A DNA stretch of 64,000 bases from Hyphomonadaceae bacterium (GCA_016791445.1 JAEUMP010000007.1:1-64000), one strand, 5' to 3'; shown: positions 26,982 through 38,658, counted from the first letter of the stretch. Notes: generated by a model from the sequence alone, not told the origin. Program-made: numbers and translations.

Positions 26982-28630
26982 AGGGCGTCGTCGCAAGCCT
27001 GACATCCGCGCGTGCCGACGCAGTATGCTTCACCAGCGGCGATGCGTCGATCACCGCCGGCATGATCCGTGCGAGCGCGGCGCGCGCCATTGCTGCGCTT
27101 GAGCCCTCGACGGCGCCGCTCTACGTCCACACGCAATCCGCCGCCCTGTTCTGCGCCGCTCTACTTGCTGCAGCCGCGACAGGTCGACGTCTGAGCGTTC
27201 TGCCGCAGGCGCAGCCCGGGTATCTCGCCGACATCGCCGCCCCGCGCGAAGCGTTGCTCATCGACCACGGTGAGACGCCGACGTTCGCCCTGCACGACGG
27301 TGACTCACGGATCGACGCCGACGACGCCGTAGACCTCGATTTCTTCACCTCGGGATCGACCGGTGCGCCGAAGATCGTGCCGAAGAAGCTCGCCCATCTC
27401 GAACGCGAAATCGCCTTCTGGGAATCCGAGATCGGAGGCCGCTGCGACGCGATGGAAGCCACCGTTTCGCACCAGCATGTGTACGGCATGCTCTTCCGCG
27501 TCGTTTGGCCTGTCATGGGTGCATGGCGATCACGGGACATCGCTGCACTGGCGTGGGAGCAGCTGGAAGGCGCACTAGGCCCCCGCGTCGCACTCGCATC
27601 GAGCCCCGCCCACCTCTCGCGACTCCCACCTGCCTTCGCGCTGAAAGGCGGCCCACCCGCCTTCATCTTCAGCTCCGGCCAGATGCTGGCGTGGCCGGCA
27701 GCACAGGCCACAGCCGCGCTGTTTGGCGCCGCGCCCACAGAAATTCTCGGCAGTACGGAGACGGGCGGAGTCGCGTGGCGCTTGCGTACGGCTGAGGATT
27801 CACTGTGGACTCCGCTCAACGACGTTTCGGTCAGCACCGACGAGGATGGCGCGCTGCACGTCTCGTCACCGTATTTCGATGCGTCTGCGCCGATGGCGAC
27901 CGGTGACCGCATCCAACGCGATGCAGCGGGCGGCTTTCGATTGCTGGGCCGCGTCGACCGCATCGCCAAGATCGACGGCAAGCGCGTGTCGTTGTCTCGG
28001 GTGGAGGAGGCGCTGCGCGCATCGCCGCTTCTTGCGGACGCGGCGACGCTCGCATTGCCGAGCCGACGCAATGCGCTCGGCGCGGTCGCGACCCTGACGG
28101 AGGCCGGTCGCGCGCTACTGGCTGACGAGGGCGCATTCCGCTTCACCCGGCGCTTGAGAACCGCACTCTCCTACACGCTTGAGCCTGCAGAGCGACCGAA
28201 GCACTGGCGCTTCGTCGGCGCAATTCCGGTGAACAGCCAAGGCAAGCGGCAACTCACGACCCTCGCACGCCTGTTCGAGATCGACAGCGTGATGAGCACG
28301 CTGAAGGCGGCGCCGCTGCATCTGGACGCCGTATCGGCGCGCCTCGCCTTCACGCTTACGGCGGACATGCCCTGGTTTCAGGGCCACTTCCGCGACGCGC
28401 CCGTGATGCCGGGCGTCGCGCAGGTCCATCTGGCGGCGCGCCTCGCGGAAGAGTTATGGGGCTTCGAACCATCCAGCCACATGCTCACACAAGTGAAGTT
28501 CAAGCGGCTCCTGAAGCCCGATCGACCGGTCCTCCTGGACCTCGACATCGACGCCGCAACAGGCGTGATCGCGTTCGCTTTCACCTGCCGCGACGAGCGC
28601 GTTGCGGAAGGCAGGATCGGAGGCGGCTGA
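26978..28630 (+). CDS. Fused aryl AMP-ligase and hotdog dehydratase (ApeH-ApeI-like)
   Basis: 550 residues. Residues 1-440 form an ANL-type AMP-ligase: P-loop FFTSGSTGAPK (122-132), GSTETGG (258-264), TGDR with Asp310, and catalytic Lys423 in NSQGKR. It should load the aryl acid onto an ACP. Residues 445-550 are a FabA/FabZ-like hotdog dehydratase with the motif WFQGHFRDAPVMPGV and catalytic His470. In E. coli-type clusters these are two genes, ApeH and ApeI; here there is one uninterrupted frame. It starts in the stop of the membrane protein gene and is the last gene of the pigment operon. Confidence 0.85.
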   Translation: MKGVVASLTSARADAVCFTSGDASITAGMIRASAARAIAALEPSTAPLYVHTQSAALFCAALLAAAATGRRLSVLPQAQPGYLADIAAPREALLIDHGETPTFALHDGDSRIDADDAVDLDFFTSGSTGAPKIVPKKLAHLEREIAFWESEIGGRCDAMEATVSHQHVYGMLFRVVWPVMGAWRSRDIAALAWEQLEGALGPRVALASSPAHLSRLPPAFALKGGPPAFIFSSGQMLAWPAAQATAALFGAAPTEILGSTETGGVAWRLRTAEDSLWTPLNDVSVSTDEDGALHVSSPYFDASAPMATGDRIQRDAAGGFRLLGRVDRIAKIDGKRVSLSRVEEALRASPLLADAATLALPSRRNALGAVATLTEAGRALLADEGAFRFTRRLRTALSYTLEPAERPKHWRFVGAIPVNSQGKRQLTTLARLFEIDSVMSTLKAAPLHLDAVSARLAFTLTADMPWFQGHFRDAPVMPGVAQVHLAARLAEELWGFEPSSHMLTQVKFKRLLKPDRPVLLDLDIDAATGVIAFAFTCRDERVAEGRIGGG

Positions 28631-28646
28631 GGCACGCATCCCTAAC

Positions 28647-29858
28647 ATGGCGTCTCCCTTCATCCTTCTCGTCGATGCGGCGCTGATCATCGGTGCGCCC
28701 TATGCGCTCTGGGCGGCGACACCCCTGCGTCGGCATGTGCCGCTTGCGGTTTGGCAAATCGTGATCGGACTGGCGCTGGGACCGTCCTTGCTAGGGCGTT
28801 ACGCGCCCGAAGCGCACGATATCCTGTTTCCGGAAGAGTCGCGCTCCGCGATCGGCGCCATCGCCATGGTCGCGGTGACGCTGTTCAGCTTTGTGACCGG
28901 CATGCATCTCGATCTCGCCGCCGTGCGCCGGTCGCGCGGCATCGCCGGCATCGCGCTCGGTTCCTTCGCCGTTCCTTTCGCCCTAGGCTTCGGACTCGGA
29001 CTGATCCTCACGCAAACAACGCCGGACGCGGTCGGCACACTGGGCCGACCGTGGCTCTTCGCCGTCGCGATCGGCCTCCTCGTTACGGTCACCGCACTTC
29101 CTGTTTTGGGCGCAGTGTTGAAGGAAATCGGCCTGCTGCAACACCGCGTGGGTCAACAGGCCATCGGCCTCGCCGCGATGAACGACGCGGCGCTCTGGAT
29201 CGGCATCGGCGTCCTGCTGCTCGCGTCGGCGGGCTCTCGCACCGAGATCAACTTCATCTGGCTGCCCGTCTACATCGCCGCCGTCGCCCTGGCCGCACGC
29301 GCCTTCGCCCATATCTCCGCGCGGCACGATGCAAGACCGCCCAACGGGCGCAACGGCGACGGACTCGCCGTGGCGATGTGCGCCATCGCGTTCGTTTCGG
29401 CATTCGCTGCGGAGCATGTCGGCATTGGCTACGTGTCCGGCGCATTCCTGGCGGGCCTTTGCGTTCCTCAACCGCGCCGCACGGCGCTGCTGGCGCGGCT
29501 TGAATGGCCGACCACGCTCATCCTGCTGCCGTTCTTCTTCATGGCGACGGGACTCAACACCACCGCCGACCTCCTCTCCCCAGCGACGCTGTTGCTCGGC
29601 CTGGTGTTCAGCCTCGCGGCATTCTTCGGCAAGATCGCCGGCGTCGCCGCGCCCGCGCTCATGGCGGGGGGCGACCGCCGCGAGGCGCTGGCGCTTGGCG
29701 TACTCCTGCAGACCAAGGGGATGATGGAGATCCTCGCAGCGACAATCCTCTTCAACGCTGGCATCGTCAGCCCCACCGTGTTCACCGCGCTGCTGCTGAT
29801 GGCCATCGTCTGCACCGCCATCGCCGGGCCGCTTGCGCGCGCACTGGTGCGCCCTTGA
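28647..29858 (+). CDS. CPA2-type cation:proton antiporter
   Basis: 403 residues and about twelve helices; the fold and the sequence around LLVTVTALPVLGAVLKEIG and AAMNDAALW correspond to the Na+/H+ or K+/H+ exchanger domain (KefB/GerN-like). The Asn-Asp pair in AAMNDAAL is the likely ion-binding site. There are no C-terminal RCK domains. It follows the pigment ligase by 16 bases and could be cotranscribed, but such antiporters are not a standard part of aryl polyene clusters. Confidence 0.85.
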   Translation: MASPFILLVDAALIIGAPYALWAATPLRRHVPLAVWQIVIGLALGPSLLGRYAPEAHDILFPEESRSAIGAIAMVAVTLFSFVTGMHLDLAAVRRSRGIAGIALGSFAVPFALGFGLGLILTQTTPDAVGTLGRPWLFAVAIGLLVTVTALPVLGAVLKEIGLLQHRVGQQAIGLAAMNDAALWIGIGVLLLASAGSRTEINFIWLPVYIAAVALAARAFAHISARHDARPPNGRNGDGLAVAMCAIAFVSAFAAEHVGIGYVSGAFLAGLCVPQPRRTALLARLEWPTTLILLPFFFMATGLNTTADLLSPATLLLGLVFSLAAFFGKIAGVAAPALMAGGDRREALALGVLLQTKGMMEILAATILFNAGIVSPTVFTALLLMAIVCTAIAGPLARALVRP

Positions 29859-29902
29859 ATGACGACGCGCGGGCGTCGATAAGGCGAAAAACGGAGCCTC
29901 CC

Positions 29903-30367
29903 ATGTCGCGTATCGAAGCCCGCCTGACGGAACTCAACATCACGCTGCCGACGCCGCCGGCGCCGGTGGCGTCCTATGTGCCCTTCGTCGTCGTGGGTGG
30001 GCTCGTCCATATCTCGGGCCAGGTGAGCGTGGACGCATCGGGCGGCATCAAGGGCAAGCTCGGCGCGAATGTCAGCCTTGAACAGGGACAGGCGGCGGCG
30101 CGCCTGTGCGGCCTCAACCTGCTGGCGCAGCTCAAGGCCGCCTGCGGCGGGGATCTTGATCGGGTGATACGGGCGGTGAAGCTCGGCGGCTTTGTGAATG
30201 TCACGCCGGACTTCGACCCGATCCCGCAGGTGGTGAACGGCTGTTCTGACCTGATCGCCGAGGTGCTGGGAGACGCAGGCAAGCACGCCCGCTCGGCGGT
30301 CGGCGTCGCCAATCTGCCGCTGGGCTTTGCTGTAGAAGTCGACGGCATCTTCGCCATCGCAAGCTGA
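29903..30367 (+). CDS. RidA (YjgF/YER057c/UK114) family protein
   Basis: 154 residues, longer than the ~130-residue RidA core, in the subgroup with LHISGQV-like motifs (VHISGQVSVD) and a C-terminal LPLGFAVEVDGIFAI. The conserved Arg of true RidA, needed for enamine/imine deaminase activity, is not obvious, so a non-archetypal subfamily is likely. Confidence 0.85.
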   Translation: MSRIEARLTELNITLPTPPAPVASYVPFVVVGGLVHISGQVSVDASGGIKGKLGANVSLEQGQAAARLCGLNLLAQLKAACGGDLDRVIRAVKLGGFVNVTPDFDPIPQVVNGCSDLIAEVLGDAGKHARSAVGVANLPLGFAVEVDGIFAIAS

Positions 30368-30409
30368 CGGCGCCTCGACACGGCGGCTCCGCGCCCCACA
30401 TACTGACGC

Positions 30410-31567
30410 ATGGCCGACGGCGCGCGCGCACAGATCGACATCACGCTAACGCCCAGTCTGCAGGCTGTGGATGCGGCGGCGTGGGACGCGCTGGCCAACC
30501 CGACGGGCGAGAGACGCGACCCCTTCGTCACGCACGCGTTCCTGTCGACGCTGGAAGACTCCCGTTGCGTCGACGGGGACTCCGGCTGGGACTCCTGCCA
30601 CCTCATCGCGCGAGAGGGCGATGCGCTCGTCGGCGCCATGCCGCTCTACGCCAAGACCCACTCCTACGGCGAATATGTCTTCGATCACGCCTGGGCGGAC
30701 GCGATGCGCCGCGCCGGCGGGCGCTATTATCCGAAGCTGCAATGCGCCGTGCCGTTCACGCCGGTCACGGGGCGCCGCGTATTCGCAAAAAGCGATGCCG
30801 TCCGGGACATGCTGATCGCCGGCGCCAAGGAGGCGGCGCGCAAACTCGAGGCGTCGTCGATCCACATCACCTTCCCCACGCACGACGAGTGGGCGCGCAG
30901 CGGCGAGCTGGGATATCTGCAACGCACCGGCATCCAGTATCACTGGGCCAACGAAGGTTACGGCTCCTTCGATGCGTTCCTCGGCGCGCTTTCATCCCAG
31001 AAGCGAAAGAATATCCGCAAGGAGCGCGCGCGCGCGCAGGCGGGCCTCGTCATCCGTCGCCTCGAAGGCGAAGCGATCACCGCCGCGCATTGGGACTTCT
31101 TCTTCCGATGCTACATGGATACGGGTTCCCGGAAGTGGGGCAGCCCCTATCTGAACCGCACCTTCTTCCATCTGCTCGGCGACCGCATGGCCGACAGCTG
31201 TGTGATGTTCGTCGCCGAGGCCGATGGCACACCGATCGCCTGCGCGCTCAACCTCGTGGGTTCGGACACGATCTACGGGCGCTATTGGGGATGCACGCAG
31301 GACGTGCCATTCCTGCATTTCGAGCTCTGTTATTATCAGGCGATGGACTACGCCATCGAACACGGGCTGCGTTGCGTCGAAGCTGGCGCGCAGGGTGAAC
31401 ATAAATTGTTGCGCGGCTATGCACCCACCGCCACCTATTCCGCGCACTGGATCGAGCATCGCGGCCTGCGCGACGCCGTGGCGCGCTATCTCGCCGACGA
31501 ACGCCCCGCCGTCGCACACGAGATCGAAGCCTTGAACGAGCACACACCCTTCAGGAAGTCCGAGTAG
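30410..31567 (+). CDS. FemAB-like GNAT acetyltransferase (DUF482)
   Basis: 385 residues, typical for the peptidogalycan/FemAB-like family. Conserved stretches are DPFVTHAFLSTLEDS, HSYGEYVFDHAWADA, and the C-terminal EAGAQGEHKLLRGY. The C-terminal half has the GNAT fold (ACALNLVGSDTIYGRYWG). Substrate unknown. The HIT gene follows after 12 bases, so the two are cotranscribed. Confidence 0.85.
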   Translation: MADGARAQIDITLTPSLQAVDAAAWDALANPTGERRDPFVTHAFLSTLEDSRCVDGDSGWDSCHLIAREGDALVGAMPLYAKTHSYGEYVFDHAWADAMRRAGGRYYPKLQCAVPFTPVTGRRVFAKSDAVRDMLIAGAKEAARKLEASSIHITFPTHDEWARSGELGYLQRTGIQYHWANEGYGSFDAFLGALSSQKRKNIRKERARAQAGLVIRRLEGEAITAAHWDFFFRCYMDTGSRKWGSPYLNRTFFHLLGDRMADSCVMFVAEADGTPIACALNLVGSDTIYGRYWGCTQDVPFLHFELCYYQAMDYAIEHGLRCVEAGAQGEHKLLRGYAPTATYSAHWIEHRGLRDAVARYLADERPAVAHEIEALNEHTPFRKSE

Positions 31568-31579
31568 AGGAACCCGCCC

Positions 31580-32014
31580 ATGAGTCTCCACGGGGCGTAC
31601 GACGACGCCAACATCTTCGCGAAAATCCTGCGCGGCGAGGCGCCGTGCTTCAAGGTGTACGAGGACGACGTCGCGCTCGCGTTCATGGACATTTTCCCCG
31701 TTTCGCGTGGACACACGCTGGTCATTCCGAAGCGCGCTGCGGCGCGCAACTTGCTTGAACTGCCGACCGATGAAGTTGGTCCTTACATGACGCGCGTCCA
31801 GCGAGTGGCGCAGGGCGTGGAGCGGGCGCTGACGCCAGACGGCGTGAGCATCTTCCAGTTCAACGGCGCGCCGGCAGGCCAGACGGTTTTTCACCTGCAC
31901 TTCCACATCGTCCCGCGCTGGGAGGGCGTCGCGATGGGCCAGCACGGCAAGACGCCGATGGCCGACAAGGAGACGCTCGCACAGCTGGCCAAGGACATCG
32001 GCGCCGCCGTCTGA
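31580..32014 (+). CDS. HIT-family nucleotide hydrolase
   Basis: 144 residues. The histidine triad HLHFHI (His105, 107, 109) and the N-terminal IFAKILRGE are classic for Hint/HIT proteins that hydrolyse nucleotide phosphoramidates or adenylates. ATG 31580 has an SD (GAGG) upstream. Confidence 0.92.
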   Translation: MSLHGAYDDANIFAKILRGEAPCFKVYEDDVALAFMDIFPVSRGHTLVIPKRAAARNLLELPTDEVGPYMTRVQRVAQGVERALTPDGVSIFQFNGAPAGQTVFHLHFHIVPRWEGVAMGQHGKTPMADKETLAQLAKDIGAAV

Positions 32015-32064
32015 AGGCGGAGGGTGCGTACGGATTCTTAAGCGCCGTGCGCGATGAGTGGCGC

Positions 32065-32328
32065 ATGTCGGCCTATGTCTATGTCATCGCGACAGATGCG
32101 CCCTCAGGGCGGCGCACCTATGTCGGCTGGACGATTGATCTTGAGCAGAGACTTGCGCGGCACAATACGGGGCGCGGCGCCAAGTCCACGCGGGGGCGCG
32201 TGTGGGTGCTGCTCTATGCCGAACGCTATGACAGCCGTCGCGAAGCGATGAGCCGGGAATGGCATCTGAAGAAGGATCGCGGCTTTCGCGCCGCCCTCTC
32301 GCCGAATGACCCAGCACGCCGCGACTAG
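32065..32328 (+). CDS. GIY-YIG domain endonuclease-like protein (UPF0213 type)
   Basis: 87 residues from ATG 32065 (MSAYVYVI), chosen over an upstream GTG at 32047. The GIY-YIG core reads YVYVI and TYVGWT, with RLARHNTG and a Glu in SREWHLKK. Stand-alone proteins of this size occur widely; the cellular role is unproven. Confidence 0.85.
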   Translation: MSAYVYVIATDAPSGRRTYVGWTIDLEQRLARHNTGRGAKSTRGRVWVLLYAERYDSRREAMSREWHLKKDRGFRAALSPNDPARRD

Positions 32329-32352
32329 CGCCGGCGGGAAATACCCGTCGCG

Positions 32353-32772
32353 TCAGGGCGAATTCGGCGCGGGTTTCGTGCGGATATTGAGCTGCCCTGC
32401 GAGACCAGCAGTCCGGTGGTGTTCGATCGCCTGATACTCGGGTGAGGTCGCCATCTTCTGGAACGCTGCAAGCGAAGGATATTCCGCAAGCGCCACCGCG
32501 TCCCACAAGTCCTCGACTTCGCCGAGGATCAGGCCGGTGACCTTGCCGCTATAGCGCACGCGTCCGCCAAGGGCGTGCACGAGCTTGGCCACCTCGACGC
32601 CATAGATGTTGTAGGCTTCCGCGCCCGTCATGTGCGGGTTGGAGCCGTCGGGGTACTCGGCCTTCTCCTTGAACTTCAGAAGATTGACCATCACGAAAGC
32701 CCCGTCTTCCGGCGCGCCGAAGAAGCTCATGGCCTGCTCGCCCTTCGGGTAGACGGCGTTCTCGACTTTCAT
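32353..32772 (-). CDS. DUF1330-like alpha/beta-barrel dimer protein
   Basis: 139 residues with the MVNLLKFKEKAEY segment and the C-terminal YPSLAAFQKMATSPEYQAIEHHRTAGLA pattern of small DUF1330-type stress-responsive barrels. No enzymatic function is known. It is 12 bases downstream of the haloalkane dehalogenase gene and probably cotranscribed with it. Confidence 0.78.
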   Translation of the reverse strand: MKVENAVYPKGEQAMSFFGAPEDGAFVMVNLLKFKEKAEYPDGSNPHMTGAEAYNIYGVEVAKLVHALGGRVRYSGKVTGLILGEVEDLWDAVALAEYPSLAAFQKMATSPEYQAIEHHRTAGLAGQLNIRTKPAPNSP

Positions 32773-32784
32773 GTCATTGCTCCT

Positions 32785-33678
32785 TCACGCGCGGATGGCG
32801 GCGTCGATGATGTCGGCGAGTTCGTCGAAGGCGTCTTCCTGCAGGAAGTGCTTGCCGCCCACGATGGTGCGGTGCGGTTGCCCTTTTGCGCCGGGCACGC
32901 GGGACTGGAAGATGCGCTCACCGCCCTTTGTCACGGGATCGCTGTCGCTGAAGGCGGTGATGAAGGGCTTTTCGAACGTCTCGAGTACGGCCCACGCGGC
33001 CTTGTTCTCGGCGACGGAAGGATGCTCCGCCGTAATCGGCACGAGCACCGGAAACTGCCGCGCGCCTTCCTTGAACGTCTCGTCCGGATAGGGCGCGTCA
33101 TAAGCCGCCTTCTCTGCATCAGTCATCGTGCGCGCCACGGCACCCTGAATGATGAAGCTCGTCGGGAATGTCGGGACATTTTGGCTGAAGTCGAGCCAAG
33201 CCTGGAAGCCCGGCCCAACGGTTTCGCCTGTCGGCAACCCGGTGTTGCCGACGATGACACGCGCGAAGCGCTCAGGGAAGGCCGCGACGAGCCGCAGGCC
33301 GATGAGGCCGCCCCAGTCCTGGCAGAAGAGCGTGATGTCCTTGAGATCGTTCTTCAAGAGCCATGCGCTCATCCATGCGACGTGGCGCTCATAGGTATAG
33401 TCCGTGCGCGCGGCGGGCTTGTCGGAACGACCGAAGCCGATGAGATCCGGCGCGATGGCGCGGTGACCCTTCGCCGAGAGCCGCGCGATCATCTTGCGAT
33501 AGAGAAAGCTCCAAGACGGTTCGCCGTGCATCAGCAGGACGGTCGCGCCCGCCCCCGCTTCCACATGCGCGATGCGCAGCGGCGTGCCATCGGCGTCCGT
33601 GATCTCCGTGTAGTGCGGCGCCCACGGAAAATCCGGGAGATTGGCGAAGCACTCGTCTGGCGTGCGCAGGACCTTCAA
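32785..33678 (-). CDS. Haloalkane dehalogenase (alpha/beta hydrolase)
   Basis: 297 residues. Nucleophile Asp121 followed by Trp122 in [10 protein letters not shown], the oxyanion [16 protein letters not shown] and a second Trp (161) in QAWLDFSQ match haloalkane dehalogenases of the HLD-I (DhlA-like) subgroup; the acid Asp in SDSDPVT and His in GGKHFLQED complete the triad. It hydrolyses carbon-halogen bonds of haloalkanes. The halide-binding tryptophans argue against a plain epoxide hydrolase. No evident link to the halogenase-like gene 15 kb away. Confidence 0.88.
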   Translation of the reverse strand: MKVLRTPDECFANLPDFPWAPHYTEITDADGTPLRIAHVEAGAGATVLLMHGEPSWSFLYRKMIARLSAKGHRAIAPDLIGFGRSDKPAARTDYTYERHVAWMSAWLLKNDLKDITLFCQDWGGLIGLRLVAAFPERFARVIVGNTGLPTGETVGPGFQAWLDFSQNVPTFPTSFIIQGAVARTMTDAEKAAYDAPYPDETFKEGARQFPVLVPITAEHPSVAENKAAWAVLETFEKPFITAFSDSDPVTKGGERIFQSRVPGAKGQPHRTIVGGKHFLQEDAFDELADIIDAAIRA

Positions 33679-33753
33679 GTTCTTCCTCCTCGTGCGCCGT
33701 TCTTGTCGCGCGCTTTCCCCTGAATATGGCCCTCATAGTGCCAATTCAAGTGC

Positions 33754-33785
33754 AAATGAAAAGGGCGGCCCGATAGGACCGCCCT
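33754..33785 (-). terminator. Rho-independent terminator after clpA
   Basis: On the minus strand a 10-bp stem (AGGGCGGTCC / GGGCCGCCCT, one U-G wobble) with a TATC loop is followed by TTTTCATTTG. It sits 24 bases beyond the clpA stop. Confidence 0.8.
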
Positions 33786-33808
33786 CTCCTGTCACTTCCG
33801 TGAGCGCC

Positions 33809-36127
<2,319 letters not shown>

Positions 36128-36134
36128 GTGCGCC

Positions 36135-36461
36135 CTATTCCTTTTCCATCGTGCATTGGAGCGGATGTTCATTCCGCCGGGCCAGATCCATCACCTGCGC
36201 GACCTTTGTCTCCGCGACCTCGTAGGTGAAGATTCCGCAGACGCCGACGCCGTGCTGGTGAACATGCAGCATGATGTGCGTGGCCTCATCGCGGTCCTTG
36301 TTGAAGATGCGCTCCAGCACGAAGATCACGAATTCCATCGGCGTGTAATCGTCGTTCAGAAGCAGGACCCGATACAGCGACGGCTTCTTGGTGCGCGTAC
36401 GGGTCTGGGTGGAGACGCCACTGTCCCCCTCCTCGCCATCCTCGTCCCACTTGTCGCTCAT
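36135..36461 (-). CDS. clpS: ClpS adaptor for N-degron recognition
   Basis: 108 residues. The substrate-pocket motifs [12 protein letters not shown], the [25 protein letters not shown] region and C-terminal PLQCTMEKE identify ClpS, which delivers N-end-rule substrates to ClpA. It is the first gene of the clpS-clpA operon. Confidence 0.96.
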   Translation of the reverse strand: MSDKWDEDGEEGDSGVSTQTRTRTKKPSLYRVLLLNDDYTPMEFVIFVLERIFNKDRDEATHIMLHVHQHGVGVCGIFTYEVAETKVAQVMDLARRNEHPLQCTMEKE

Positions 36462-36824
36462 CGGTTCTTCTTCCTGCGCTCTCGGGCCCGCTTGCCTCGA
36501 AGCCGGACCCTGAAGGCGCTTCGATTAAATATGATGAAGAAGGTCTTATGGAAGGCCTTGACGCGGCTTGTTGGCCACTATGCTCACCCGCGAGGCGCCG
36601 GAGGGCTGACGTCTGGGGAAGGCACAAGGCGACGCAGACCGGCCGCGACCGCTGTCGCAGCATGGGACACGCGCTCCTCCTCACACGCCCTGATTCGAGG
36701 GCGCGCGGGCACGGTCGCACTTCATTGAGGATGTTTAACCGCGAGGCGGCGGAACAGAAAACGGGCCCGACCGGCTGGTCGGGCCCGTTCATGTTTTGCG
36801 GACGCGAAGAGCGCCGGCGAAAAC
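36462..36824. other. Intergenic region between clpS and the phasin gene
   Basis: 363 bases without a credible gene. It holds the upstream region of clpS (an AT-rich GATTAAATATGATGAAG patch near 36523-36540 is the likely promoter area) and, at 36754-36789, the phasin terminator. Open frames here are short, Arg-rich and lack ribosome sites. Confidence 0.6.
36754..36789 (-). terminator. Terminator after the phasin gene
   Basis: A perfect 13-bp inverted repeat (36760-36772 AACGGGCCCGACC with 36777-36789), 4-base loop; on the minus strand the stem is followed by TTTCTG. It lies 35 bases past the phasin stop. Confidence 0.8.
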
Positions 36825-37295
36825 TTAGCGGCTGACGCCGGCCTGCATGAGGCTCGACACGGCCGTGACGCGCTCGTTGAGCGGCGCGATCACTTCCTTG
36901 GACATGCCGGTCATGAGTTCGGTCATCTTCGTCATTTCGGCAACATAGGCCTCGAACGCCGACTTCGCGTAGGCGGCCTGCTTTTCAGCGACTTCCTGCA
37001 CCGACTTCGACGTCATGATCGCCTTCGTGGCGGCCATGTGGTTTTCCATGGCGGACTTGGAGTAGGTCGCGGCGCGGGCCGAAATCGTCTCGAAACCCTT
37101 GGCGGCCACGGTCGCGGAGGCGACGAACGCTTCCACGTTTTCCTTGCCGAAGGCGCCCACTTCCGACATCGCCGTCATCGTGCGCTCGAAGCCTTCCGTC
37201 ATCTTTTCCTGGCCGACCGAAGTCATGGCCTTGAAGGTGTTGGCGGCGTCTTCAGCGGCGGTCTGGACGGTCTTGGCGGTCTTCGTGGCGGCCAT
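36825..37295 (-). CDS. Phasin family protein
   Basis: 156 residues, almost wholly helical, rich in Ala, Lys, Glu, Met and Thr, with the phasin pattern FGKENVEAFVASATVAAKGFETI and long amphipathic helices. Phasins coat polyhydroxyalkanoate granules, so the host probably stores PHA. The gene is single, with its own terminator and a TGC-rich motif upstream. Confidence 0.88.
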   Translation of the reverse strand: MAATKTAKTVQTAAEDAANTFKAMTSVGQEKMTEGFERTMTAMSEVGAFGKENVEAFVASATVAAKGFETISARAATYSKSAMENHMAATKAIMTSKSVQEVAEKQAAYAKSAFEAYVAEMTKMTELMTGMSKEVIAPLNERVTAVSSLMQAGVSR

Positions 37296-37428
37296 GGGTG
37301 CGCTCCTGGTGCGATCTGGCCGCAGGTGGACGCCCGGGGCCTGGTTTCAGACAATCGCCTGCGCGGGGAAATCGCGCCGGACTTGACCCGTATGTGTCAT
37401 GCTGCACCTGCGAAGTCAACCGCGACAT

Positions 37429-37450
37429 TGTTGCAATGCAGCATGACTGC
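37429..37450 (-). promoter_or_regulatory. TGC-rich motif upstream of the phasin gene (possible PhaR site)
   Basis: TTGTTGCAATGCAGCATGAC-like TGC repeats occur about 135 bases ahead of the phasin start. PhaR repressors of alphaproteobacteria bind TGC-rich sites near phasin genes. The match is by eye only. Confidence 0.3.
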
Positions 37451-37572
37451 TTTTCAGGCGCCGCGCCGCGACGCCTGCGGAACAACAGCTGTAACGGCAT
37501 TCACGACTCGTCAAACTCCCTTGCGATATGCTTTCCCTGTGAATGGCCGCGTTCTTGCGTGATCGGAGCTCC

Positions 37573-38658
37573 ATGACCTCCTCGTTCCGGCTCTCCTCCA
37601 AGGTCCCGATGGGCCGTGTCCTCCTCGGCGCCGCAGCCACGTCCGTGGCGCTCGCGCTCGCACCTGCGGCATGGGCGGACCGGTATGCGGCCATCGTCGT
37701 CGACGCCAACACCAATGAAGTCCTGCACGCCGACCAGGCGGATTCGATCCGCTATCCGGCGTCGCTGACCAAGATGATGACCCTCTACATGCTGTTCGAG
37801 GCATTGGAGCGAGGCGAGATCCGGCTCACCGACACCATCGAGGCGTCCCGCCGCGCCGAAGCCCAGCCCCCGTCCCGCCTCGGCCTGCGCGCCGGGGACC
37901 GGCTGACGGTCGAGCAGGCGATCGGCGCCCTTGTCACTAAGTCCGCCAACGACGTCGCGGTGGCCGTGGCCGAGCGCCTGGAAGGCTCCGAAGCCCGCTT
38001 CGCCCAGCGCATGACCGCCAAGGCCCGCCAGCTCGGCATGCGCGACACTCGCTACGCCAACGCCAGCGGCCTGCCCGACCCCAACCAGATCACCACCGCA
38101 CGCGACATCCTGGTCCTCAGCCAGGCGCTGATGCGCGACTATCCGCAGAACTACCGCTACTTCCAGACGTCGCAGTTCAGCTGGCGCAACGTCTATGCCC
38201 GCAATCACAACAGCCTGCTCGGCCGGGTCGAGGGCGTGGACGGCATCAAGACCGGCTACACCCGCGCGTCCGGATTCAACCTCGCCTCATCGGCGCAGCG
38301 CAACGGCCACCGGATTTTCGCCGTCGTCATGGGTGGTGAGAGCGCCGCGTCCCGCGACGCGCAGATGGCTTATCTGATCGAGACCGCCTTCCAGCAGATC
38401 GACGCCAAAACGGGCGGCGCGGCCCCAGCGCCGGCGACCGCCGTCTACACGAGCCTGCCGGTCACGCGCGTGATCGTGACGCCTCCGGCGATGACGCACA
38501 ACGAACCCGAGGACATGGCTGAAGTCGCCATCTCGGCGTCGGGCATGGCGATCGTCGAGCAGGGGTCGGCCGACGAACCGAGCTATGTCGTCCCGGTGCC
38601 CTTCGCCCCGCGCCCGGTGGCGAGCAGCGTCGGCGCGTCCGGCGGCGGCGGCCACTAG
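37573..38658 (+). CDS. D-alanyl-D-alanine carboxypeptidase (peptidase S11, DacA-like)
   Basis: 361 residues from ATG 37573, which has GGAG 7 bases upstream. A signal peptide ends near Ala-Trp-Ala (residue 35). The penicillin-binding triad is complete: SxxK (Ser64-Lys67, SLTK), SxN (Ser124-Asn126) and KTG (226-228). It trims the terminal D-Ala of peptidoglycan stem peptides in the periplasm. The C-terminal PBP5 beta domain and amphipathic anchor of the E. coli enzyme are absent; a Pro/Ala-rich, low-complexity tail takes their place. Confidence 0.92.
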   Translation: MTSSFRLSSKVPMGRVLLGAAATSVALALAPAAWADRYAAIVVDANTNEVLHADQADSIRYPASLTKMMTLYMLFEALERGEIRLTDTIEASRRAEAQPPSRLGLRAGDRLTVEQAIGALVTKSANDVAVAVAERLEGSEARFAQRMTAKARQLGMRDTRYANASGLPDPNQITTARDILVLSQALMRDYPQNYRYFQTSQFSWRNVYARNHNSLLGRVEGVDGIKTGYTRASGFNLASSAQRNGHRIFAVVMGGESAASRDAQMAYLIETAFQQIDAKTGGAAPAPATAVYTSLPVTRVIVTPPAMTHNEPEDMAEVAISASGMAIVEQGSADEPSYVVPVPFAPRPVASSVGASGGGGH

